A stretch of DNA of 64,000 bases, from assembly GCF_006517235.1 (NCBI RefSeq), contig NZ_CP041188.1:1-64000 (forward strand), given 5' to 3'. The stretch is from Pseudarthrobacter sp. NIBRBAC000502772 (lineage in GTDB: Bacteria; Actinomycetota; Actinomycetes; Actinomycetales; Micrococcaceae). The notes below the pieces were generated by a model. That model did no database searches. It was given only the letters and a program-made list of their open reading frames with translations, and was not told the origin of the DNA. Shown piece after piece: positions 55,557-64,000 of this stretch; position 1 is the stretch's first letter, and every line of letters starts with the position of its first letter. Both the position numbers and the translations under genes were made by a program.

Positions 55557-56135
55557 ATGGATCAAAAAGCTGACTTACTTGGGTACCTTCGCCTTCGAAG
55601 GGCAGATCTTCTCGCGAAACTCGACGGCGTCAGTGAGTACGACATTCGCCGTCCGATGACGCCCACAGCTACCAACCTCCTGGGGCTGGTCAAGCACGTC
55701 GGTGGCGTGCAATTGGAATACTTCAGCGACGTCTTCGGCAGACCGCACGGCCGGGAAGTGCCCTGGTTGTCTGAAGCTGGGGAGGTTGACGATGATATGT
55801 GGGCAACGGCCGACGAGAGCCGGGCAGACATCATTGACTTCTACCATTTCTCCGCTCGACAAAGCGACGCGACAATAGAGTCACTCAGCCTCGACTCTGC
55901 AGGTGAAGTACCTTGGTGGACGCCCGAGCGCCGACGTGTGAACCTCCATCAGATCCTGGTTCACGTGATTGTCGAGACAGCCCGGCATGCAGGGCATGCC
56001 GACATTTTGCGCGAGCTGATCGACGGCACAGCGGGCAACGGACCCCAAGATCCGAACGTACCAAGCCGCACATCTGACGAATGGGCTGCCTATCGGTCCC
56101 GGATCGAGGCCGCTGCACGCCAAGCCGGACGATAA
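55557..56135 (+). CDS. DinB/mycothiol-transferase-type protein
   Basis: 192 residues. The DinB four-helix pattern is clear: LLAKLDGVSEYDIRRPMTPTATNLLGLVKHVGGVQLEYF (first metal His) and HQILVHVIVETARHAGHADILRELIDG (H-x-x-x-H). In actinobacteria such proteins are thiol-dependent transferases using mycothiol. The in-frame GTG at 55548 is an alternative start. Confidence 0.85.
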   Translation: MDQKADLLGYLRLRRADLLAKLDGVSEYDIRRPMTPTATNLLGLVKHVGGVQLEYFSDVFGRPHGREVPWLSEAGEVDDDMWATADESRADIIDFYHFSARQSDATIESLSLDSAGEVPWWTPERRRVNLHQILVHVIVETARHAGHADILRELIDGTAGNGPQDPNVPSRTSDEWAAYRSRIEAAARQAGR

Positions 56136-56179
56136 ATCCAGCGCCTACGAAAGTTCGGACACGTGATCAGTTGGGAACC

Positions 56180-56653
56180 ATGGACTCGAAGTATGTGCGC
56201 TACCAGGCAGGCATCGCCAATGGCCGTGGACGCTACCCGGGCATCTTCAATCTCGCCAACGGCTTAGCAAACGGCGGCAGACTCAGCACCCAGGACCGGG
56301 CTTCCTGGCGGCGCTCAAATGACCACTACGATTCCGCATATTTGAACCCGTCGACGGTGGATAAATCGATATACGACCATGCAATCAACCCAACAGCGGA
56401 GGCTTGGTTCAAGTGCACAGCTGTGCATTTGCTCGTCCGCGTTGAGTTCTACACGGACCTCCTGAGCCGGTATGACGTTGGGTGGCAGGTGCTCCATTCA
56501 AACGATCCAGGGCGGCTGTTGTATGAAGACGACGTCCAGGTAATTGTCGCGCCCCATGAACGGGAGTGGCCTCAAGTTGCACCTTATGATGCTGGAATGG
56601 GGGAAAACTTTGGCGGGAATGAGCCTGCGAAAACACAAACCGATCTACGTTGA
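56180..56653 (+). CDS. Hypothetical protein
   Basis: 157 residues starting MDSKYVRYQAGIANGRGRYPGIFNLANGLA. A helix-rich middle (AWFKCTAVHLLVRVEFYTDLLSRYDV) and a polar end. The first part looks like a small domain seen alone in other actinobacteria, but I cannot name it. Its 3' end overlaps the next gene by 35 bp in another frame. Confidence 0.6.
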   Translation: MDSKYVRYQAGIANGRGRYPGIFNLANGLANGGRLSTQDRASWRRSNDHYDSAYLNPSTVDKSIYDHAINPTAEAWFKCTAVHLLVRVEFYTDLLSRYDVGWQVLHSNDPGRLLYEDDVQVIVAPHEREWPQVAPYDAGMGENFGGNEPAKTQTDLR

Positions 56654-57398
56654 GACCAGCATCCGCGCCCCTATGGAACACGTATGGGCTCTTAGCCAGG
56701 ACCCCGCAATGCACGCCCGGTGGGATCTGCGATTCTCCCAGATAGTCCCCACCGGAGGAGATGATCAGGGACTTCTCCATTTTCGTTACGAGTTCCGCCT
56801 CCCACTACACATTATCCGGGGGAACGGAACATCGCTGGGGCATAGGCATCGATCCGATGGGCGGGCAACATCGCTGCTGAAGTTCGATACTGCCGACCCC
56901 TTCTCTCCTATCGGGTCTGGTTCGGGGTATTGGCGGTATGTGCCGATAGAGGATGGTCTTCGGTTTATCACGGGGTACAACTATCAGCCGGGAATGGGCG
57001 CTCTCGGCAAAGTCCTGGACTCGCACGTGTTCCGGCCCGCTCTGGGTTGGGCAACAGCAATAAGCTTCGACCGCCTGAGGCTGTGGGCGGAGGCAGACCT
57101 GGATCCCAGAGACTGCCGCAACCGGTGGTTTGTCGACGCCGCAGCGAGAGCAGGCGGCGTCCTGGCAGCCGGCGCCCTGCTCCGCAGGGCCCTCACCAGT
57201 CGAACCGCTGGCCTGGCAGCCCTGGGAGTGACGGTGGCACTGACCACCTGGATGTTCCCGTCCCATTGGACTGTGCCGAGGGCAGGGCGCTGCCTGCGGA
57301 GTACTCCGGACGCGCGCTCAGGCCGCGCCCCCTCTGCCCTGGCCGGGTTGGCTGCACCCACAGGTGATTTCCGTTCGCAGACTGAAGGAGGCGAATAG
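56619..57398 (+). CDS. SRPBCC-like protein with C-terminal membrane segment
   Basis: 259 residues. The N-terminus YVETSIRAPMEHVWALSQDPAMHARWDLRF is the start of a START/SRPBCC ligand-binding fold; later YQPGMGALGKVLDSHVFRPALGWATAISFDRLRLW. A membrane segment (LAALGVTVALTTWMFP) lies near the end. It stands 2 bp before the DUF4166 gene, a common pairing. Ligand unknown. Confidence 0.7.
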   Translation: MSLRKHKPIYVETSIRAPMEHVWALSQDPAMHARWDLRFSQIVPTGGDDQGLLHFRYEFRLPLHIIRGNGTSLGHRHRSDGRATSLLKFDTADPFSPIGSGSGYWRYVPIEDGLRFITGYNYQPGMGALGKVLDSHVFRPALGWATAISFDRLRLWAEADLDPRDCRNRWFVDAAARAGGVLAAGALLRRALTSRTAGLAALGVTVALTTWMFPSHWTVPRAGRCLRSTPDARSGRAPSALAGLAAPTGDFRSQTEGGE

Positions 57399-57400
57399 CC

Positions 57401-58084
57401 GTGGCTTCGATCTTTGAGGTGGCATTGGGGCAAGACTTCCAAAGGCTGCACCCCATGCTGCAGAAGCGCTTCGGCGTTGACACCGAAGCGGGCTACGGAT
57501 GCGTCGGACATGGTGTCTTCTCCGAAGTCCGCCGGGGTGCGTGGTGGACGGTACCGTTTCTGCGACTGGGTGCCTACCGCAATATTCTCTTCCCGGACCA
57601 GGGCAATGACATCCCGTTCACGATCGAGAACTATCCCTACATTGACGGGTTTGGCCGCCCTACCGTCACGTTCGTCAGGACTTTGGACCTGCCCTCGTCC
57701 AAGAGACGCCGCTTCGACGCCACTATGGTGCACAGCGAACGAAGTGGTGGGATTGTCGACTACCTCGGCACCCACCAGCATCTGGCCACCGACCTCGAAC
57801 TGGAGGTCTTGGCCGATGGATCGCTGCACCTCCAATCAGGGGCGCAGCGGTTCTACGAAGGCTTCGCAGGATTCACGTTTCCCGCCGTCTGCACAGGTAC
57901 TGCTGACCTGTACGAGGGCTTCGATGACATTCGCGGGGTGTTTACGATTCAGATGCAGGTGCGGAACCCCGTCGTCGGATTTCTCTTCGGATACCGAGGA
58001 GAGTTCACGTGCACGTATCCGTCTCTTTCCGGCACAGCGATCCCGGCGCACCTCAAGCCGCTAAGGGAGGAAAGCCGCGAATAG
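57401..58084 (+). CDS. DUF4166 domain protein
   Basis: 227 residues, GTG start behind GAAGGAGG. LGQDFQRLHPMLQKRFGV, VPFLRLGAYRNILFPDQG and VGFLFGYRGEFTCTY match the DUF4166 pattern. Its tight link with the SRPBCC-like gene suggests a shared role with a lipid or hydrophobic ligand. Confidence 0.75.
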   Translation: MASIFEVALGQDFQRLHPMLQKRFGVDTEAGYGCVGHGVFSEVRRGAWWTVPFLRLGAYRNILFPDQGNDIPFTIENYPYIDGFGRPTVTFVRTLDLPSSKRRRFDATMVHSERSGGIVDYLGTHQHLATDLELEVLADGSLHLQSGAQRFYEGFAGFTFPAVCTGTADLYEGFDDIRGVFTIQMQVRNPVVGFLFGYRGEFTCTYPSLSGTAIPAHLKPLREESRE

Positions 58085-58103
58085 CGGCCTGGCGAATATT
58101 CCG

Positions 58104-58484
58104 TTAGGGTACAGCCACCACGGAATCAATCTGCACTTTGGCGCCTAGTGGCAGGGCAGCCACCTGAACAGTGGTGCGGACAGGATACGGTTCGTGCAAA
58201 CGCCTGGAATAGACGTCGTTGATGGCTTGGAAGTCTTTGTAGTCAGTCAGATAAATGGTGGTTCGCAGTAAATCCTTCAGCGTCAGCCCCTGTTCGTCCA
58301 GCAGGACCTGGAGATTCGTCAGCATCGCATCGCACTGCTGGGAGACATCGTCAGAGACCAGCTCTCCAGTATCACGGCGCTGGCCGATGATGCCCGAGGT
58401 ATATCCGGTATTTCGTTGTTCAACGTAATGGGAAAACGGGGCTGCAGATTGGTAGAGCTGAGGACTGAAGTGATAGCGGGGCAT
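58104..58484 (-). CDS. RidA (YjgF/UK114) family protein
   Basis: 126 residues. GYTSGIIGQRRDTGELV, QCDAMLTNLQVLLDEQGLTLKDLLRTTIYLTDY, and the terminal PVRTTVQVAALPLGAKVQIDSVVAV with the active-site Arg. Members hydrolyse reactive enamine/imine intermediates. Convergent with DUF4166. Confidence 0.88.
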   Translation of the reverse strand: MPRYHFSPQLYQSAAPFSHYVEQRNTGYTSGIIGQRRDTGELVSDDVSQQCDAMLTNLQVLLDEQGLTLKDLLRTTIYLTDYKDFQAINDVYSRRLHEPYPVRTTVQVAALPLGAKVQIDSVVAVP

Positions 58485-58629
58485 GGATTCCTTCGGGCGA
58501 CCTCGGTCTGAAGCACGGATATTGTGTCACCAGTGGGGTCCGTCGCCTGCGCCCAACAGCCTACCCACCCCCGAGCAGCTGGCGTCGCAGGTCCTGGTCC
58601 GCGAGCCGCGACGCTGGAGCAGCGATCTG

Positions 58630-58770
58630 CCGACCGGCTACCTGCTGGTGCTGGCGGGAGCGTCGACGTCGGGTCCTGCCAGAGCCTTCAGCCCTTCGAT
58701 GGTGAGTTCGTCGACGTCGGCCGCGGTGTCCACAAGCTCCCTATCACCGTACGCGGAATTTAGGCCGGAC
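58630..58770 (-). pseudogene. clpB 3' fragment
   Basis: 58660-58735 is close to 62100-62178 of the clpB 3' end (encoding [14 protein letters not shown] residues), and CACCGTACGCGGAAT with GCCGGACA repeats clpB sequence 100 bp further in, with the part between deleted. It is a rearranged scrap of the same gene, 3.4 kb away and in the same orientation. Confidence 0.7.
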
Positions 58771-58878
58771 AAATGGAACAGCCAGGAGGACAATTAGGTA
58801 CTGGTCGGCCTGGCCGTTGGGGATGGACCCTAAGGAACAGGCCTCGCCTCGTACTTCGTTGCTAAAACGGTGCAGGAT

Positions 58879-61509
58879 ATGTCGCAGATCAGAGCCCAGA
58901 TTCCCGAGACCACCCAGCCCCTGACGGCCAGGGAGACCGAGGTGGCGATTCTCCTCGCGGACGGTCTGGACAGCGCCGAAATTGCCGCTCGGCTGAGCAT
59001 CGCGCCCAGTTCGGTGAAGTGGTATCTACGTCAGGTATTTCATAAGCTCGGCGTCCACACGCGCCAGGATGCGGTACTGCGGGCACGTCAGTTAGCCCTG
59101 TCGGTCCCGGAGAACGCACCACTCGAGTCTGCGCCCCATCCTTCCGGCACCGCTCCCAGGCCCCTGACAAGCTTTATCGGCCGGAATCGTGAGACGGCCT
59201 CGTTGCTGAGCTGGCTGGATGCTGGTGCCACCCGTTTGCTAGTCGTCACCGGCGCCGCGGGATCCGGTAAAACGCGACTGGCGCTGGCTGTGGCGGCGAA
59301 GGCCGGAGAACACTCGAATCGGCAGGTCTACTGGACCGATCTCACGGGCACGGCCAACCCGCAGCTCGTGGCATCCACCATCGCATCAGCCCTCGGCGTC
59401 TTCATCAAGCCTGGCCAAGGCGAGATCCCGGCTCTTGCTGAACATTTAGGAGCTACGCCGGCGTTGTTGGTGCTGGACAACTGTGAGCATATCGCCCGGG
59501 AGTGCGCCAAAGTCAGTGTGGAACTACTGGCTGGCTGTGCGCGACTGCACATCCTGATTACCAGCCGAGTGCCGCTGCCTCTCGAGGCAGCAAGAACCTG
59601 GCAGCTTGACCCTCTGCCGGTGCCGGCATCCGAAGAACTTCCGCCCGCAGAGATCGCCGCGTGTGAATCAGTCAGGCTCTTCACCGAACGCGCCTGCATG
59701 GTGGTTCCGGGCTTCGCCGTAACCGCGCAAAACGCTGCCCCTCTGGCACGGGTCTGCCGCCGGCTGGATGGACTCCCTCTCGCCATCGAGTTGGCGGCGA
59801 GCCGGATCAAAATGCTGACGACGGCGCAACTCGCTGAACGCCTGGAGCTCGCCTTAGTGCTCCTCACCGGCAGCGGACCAGTCGGCGCACAGAGACATGC
59901 CACTCTTCGTGCGGCTCTGGATTGGAGCCACGGGCTCCTCTCTGAGTCCGCGCAGACGCTGTTCAGACGGCTGGCTGTCTTTGCGGGCCGATGGTCCTTG
60001 GAAGACGCTGAAGCAATCTGTCCAAGCGGGACGCTGGCGGCGGCGGACATCCTCACCGTGCTCTCCGACCTTGTCGACCAATCCCTGGTGGTGGTGGAAC
60101 GGCCGCGTGGCGGCGCCCGGCGATTCCGGCTGCTCGAAGTCATCCGCCAGTACGCTGACGAGCAATTGAGGGCGGCGGAAGAAAGATCCTTGCTGCGCAG
60201 ATCCCACGCAGCCCGGTTTGCTGCCGTTGCGATGGAGGCGCGCGGAGAACTGAACGGCCCAAAGCAGCCCGCCTGGACACTGCGCCTGGAGCAGGACCGG
60301 GACAATTTCAGGGCGGCGATGGCCTGGGGCCTCGACGTGCCGGAAGGAATAGAGTCCGGAGCCGAGATCGTTTGCACCCTCTCCCAGGTGTGGCAATTGC
60401 GCGGTGAATTCGCGGAAGGGCTGATGTGGTCCCGGCGCTACCTTGCCAGCCCCCATCCAATTCCGCATCAAGTCCTGGCAAGTCTCCACGAATCCACGGG
60501 ATTCCTCGCAGTCCATGCAGGGCAAATTGATGAGGCGCGAACCCATTGGGAGGAAGCTGCCGCCATTTTCGCTGAGCTGGAAGATCCTGCGGCTGTGGGT
60601 CGGCAGCTGCACTATCTGGCCCACGCAACTATGGGCACGGACGCTCCACGGGCCGCGGCTCTGGCGGCACGAGGGTTGGCATTGGAACAGGAGGCAGGTG
60701 ACCAGTGGTGGACCTCAGCTTGCCTCTTCGCTTTGGGAGATGCCTCGTTCCTGCAGGGAGACGTTGGCAAGGCAGCCGATTGCTACGAGAAAAGCCAGGT
60801 GCTCGCCCGCCAGCTGGGCCACTCATTCGCCATTGCACGGCGGTGCGTCCGGCTGGGACAAGTGGCCAGGGCCCGCGGTGACCTCGAAGGAGCCCGCCAT
60901 CACCTTGGCGAGTCAATGCGGGTGGCACAGGACGGCAATGACGACTGGGGCGTCACCATGGCCTTGGCCGCCTGGGCTTCTGCAGCCGCATCAGTAGGGT
61001 CGCCCCGGACATCGGCGTTGCTGCTTGGTGCCGTACAAGGACGGCTCGACCAGTACGGTGCAGTGCTCTGGGCGTTTGACCGGGCCGAATTCGTCCGCAC
61101 GGCGTCCACGGCCACGGCCCTTCTCGGAGAGGACGCCTTCCGCGAACACCTCGCGGCAGGCCGGACCCTGACGCCGCAGGAGACCGGTTCTTTAGTGAAT
61201 GACCTGCTGGAGCCGCAGGCGCCTTCAGTTTTGCCAGAATCCCCCGGTTCACCGGCCGTCCGCCTAACACCACGCGAAGTCCAGGTGCTCCACCTCATTG
61301 CAGCAGGCGAGACCAATCAGACCATCGCCGTGGGGCTGGGGCTCAGCCTGCGTACGATCGAGAGGCATACCGCCAACGTCTACCTGAAAATTGGAGTGGA
61401 TGGCCCGGCAGCCCGCACGGCTGCCGCCAACTACGCGTTCCGCCATGGTCTGGGGCCAGAACAGGACACCTTGGCAATCCCCCGCAAAAACCCTCCCCGA
61501 CGTCACTGA
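58879..61509 (+). CDS. Large ATP-binding regulator with two LuxR-type HTH domains
   Basis: 876 residues from ATG 58879 (GTG 58870 is alternative). Residues 15-75 form a first HTH (LTARETEVAILLADGLDSAEIAARLSIAPSSVKWYLRQVFHKLGV). An NB-ARC/STAND ATPase follows with Walker A GAAGSGKT near 127 and LLVLDNCEH, then TPR-like helices, then a second HTH at the end (LTPREVQVLHLIAAGETNQTIAVGLGLSLRTIERHTANVYLKIGV). MalT-like LAL regulators carry only the C-terminal HTH; two are unusual. Target genes unknown. Confidence 0.85.
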   Translation: MSQIRAQIPETTQPLTARETEVAILLADGLDSAEIAARLSIAPSSVKWYLRQVFHKLGVHTRQDAVLRARQLALSVPENAPLESAPHPSGTAPRPLTSFIGRNRETASLLSWLDAGATRLLVVTGAAGSGKTRLALAVAAKAGEHSNRQVYWTDLTGTANPQLVASTIASALGVFIKPGQGEIPALAEHLGATPALLVLDNCEHIARECAKVSVELLAGCARLHILITSRVPLPLEAARTWQLDPLPVPASEELPPAEIAACESVRLFTERACMVVPGFAVTAQNAAPLARVCRRLDGLPLAIELAASRIKMLTTAQLAERLELALVLLTGSGPVGAQRHATLRAALDWSHGLLSESAQTLFRRLAVFAGRWSLEDAEAICPSGTLAAADILTVLSDLVDQSLVVVERPRGGARRFRLLEVIRQYADEQLRAAEERSLLRRSHAARFAAVAMEARGELNGPKQPAWTLRLEQDRDNFRAAMAWGLDVPEGIESGAEIVCTLSQVWQLRGEFAEGLMWSRRYLASPHPIPHQVLASLHESTGFLAVHAGQIDEARTHWEEAAAIFAELEDPAAVGRQLHYLAHATMGTDAPRAAALAARGLALEQEAGDQWWTSACLFALGDASFLQGDVGKAADCYEKSQVLARQLGHSFAIARRCVRLGQVARARGDLEGARHHLGESMRVAQDGNDDWGVTMALAAWASAAASVGSPRTSALLLGAVQGRLDQYGAVLWAFDRAEFVRTASTATALLGEDAFREHLAAGRTLTPQETGSLVNDLLEPQAPSVLPESPGSPAVRLTPREVQVLHLIAAGETNQTIAVGLGLSLRTIERHTANVYLKIGVDGPAARTAAANYAFRHGLGPEQDTLAIPRKNPPRRH

Positions 61510-61569
61510 TTCCCCCCGCCAATTGGGTGCGTACACGGAGTTGGGCTGTGCCGCATGATCCTAATCTGT

Positions 61570-61595
61570 GCTTATCCGGAGATTCCCGGATAAGC
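61570..61595. promoter_or_regulatory. 10-bp dyad upstream of SnoaL-like gene
   Basis: GCTTATCCGG-AGATTC-CCGGATAAGC, perfect arms, 18 bp before the start codon. It may be an operator for the double-HTH regulator encoded just upstream, or an mRNA hairpin. Confidence 0.5.
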
Positions 61596-61613
61596 ACCGA
61601 AAGGGAAAGTCCA

Positions 61614-62048
61614 ATGACTACTGACCAGAACAAGGAAGTGGTACGCACGTTCTTCCGGGCCTTTGAGGACCAAGACGAGGCCGCGCTCGCCCGCGTACTG
61701 TCGCCCAAACTCCAAGCGTACGTGCACGGAAACACTGAACCGGTGGACCGGGACACATTGCTGACGGCCATCAAAGGCTGGAACACCATGTTCAGCGGCA
61801 CCAGTTTCACCCTGGAAGACCAGATCGCCGAAGGAGACCTGGTCGCATGCCGAGTGACTATGCATGCAGTGCATAGCGGCGGCGAATTCCAAGGGATCGC
61901 CCCGACCGGCGCTCCCATTACCAGCGAGAGCCTGACCCTGGAGCGGGTGGTGGATGGACTCATAGTGGAACGCCGCGTGGCGACGAACTGGGAGGACATC
62001 AAACAGCAACTCACCGCTGTGCCCTCCCAGGCACAAACCGCGGGCTAA
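61614..62048 (+). CDS. SnoaL-like/NTF2-fold protein
   Basis: 144 residues. NKEVVRTFFRAFEDQDEAALARVLSPKL, VHSGGEFQGIAPTGAPITSESLTLERVVDGLIVE fit the ester-cyclase/SnoaL-like family. It follows AAAGGGAAA. Substrate unknown; often stress- or regulator-linked in actinobacteria. Confidence 0.8.
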   Translation: MTTDQNKEVVRTFFRAFEDQDEAALARVLSPKLQAYVHGNTEPVDRDTLLTAIKGWNTMFSGTSFTLEDQIAEGDLVACRVTMHAVHSGGEFQGIAPTGAPITSESLTLERVVDGLIVERRVATNWEDIKQQLTAVPSQAQTAG

Positions 62049-62060
62049 CCCCCTGAGTGC

Positions 62061-64000
<1,940 letters not shown>

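Overview
The window is high-GC DNA with actinobacterial hallmarks: mycothiol-era enzymes, OpcA next to Zwf, a DUF3073 protein, a septum-formation domain protein and PurF with a short propeptide. Gene content and order (purF-purM-DUF3073, long-form GAPDH) point to the Micrococcaceae, most likely an Arthrobacter or Pseudarthrobacter relative. This assignment is inference from gene content; no 16S gene is present.

Layout. (1) 1-5.9 kb is ordinary chromosome: the end of a peroxiredoxin gene, an acetyltransferase, then a tight four-gene operon that couples a SpoIIE-type phosphatase response regulator, a membrane glycosyltransferase, a STAS protein and an RsbW-like ATPase. (2) 5.9-47.6 kb looks like a composite island for growth on reduced C1 or alcohol substrates, littered with broken transposase, integrase and metabolic gene fragments. 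(3) 47.6-64 kb is ordinary chromosome again: purF-purM, small conserved actinobacterial genes, a cluster of small metabolic or stress genes, a large LuxR regulator and clpB, which is cut by the window end.

Inside the island the left half (7-27.4 kb) holds katG, an aquaglyceroporin, a first hexulose-phosphate synthase, ChrB-like and YkvA-like genes, a glutathione-independent formaldehyde dehydrogenase (fdhA), a GAF-LytTR regulator, and a divergent operon running: PQQ-associated cupredoxin-like protein, PQQ alcohol dehydrogenase carrying the lanthanide-type DYD motif, pqqA-pqqB-pqqC-pqqD-pqqE, an MntP-like membrane protein, a Cys-rich mini-protein. A partly deleted copy of the front of this operon lies in opposite orientation at 8.7-9.85 kb, forming an inverted repeat around about 15 kb. 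The right half (27.6-43.2 kb) is a complete ribulose monophosphate (RuMP) cycle: gap, pfk, fba, rpiB, rpe, tal, tkt, zwf, hps and phi.

Working model (inference): an alcohol, plausibly methanol, is oxidised by the PQQ enzyme to formaldehyde; FdhA oxidises part of it, and Hps and Phi fix the rest into fructose-6-phosphate, with the pentose-phosphate and glycolytic genes regenerating ribulose-5-phosphate. Five copies of one leader module with a CTACC-N4-GGTAG-type dyad precede the aquaporin/hps1 unit, gap, tkt, phi-hps2 and an orphan site, suggesting one shared regulator for the RuMP genes. The older mycothiol-dependent formaldehyde dehydrogenase survives only as a C-terminal scrap fused to the start of opcA.
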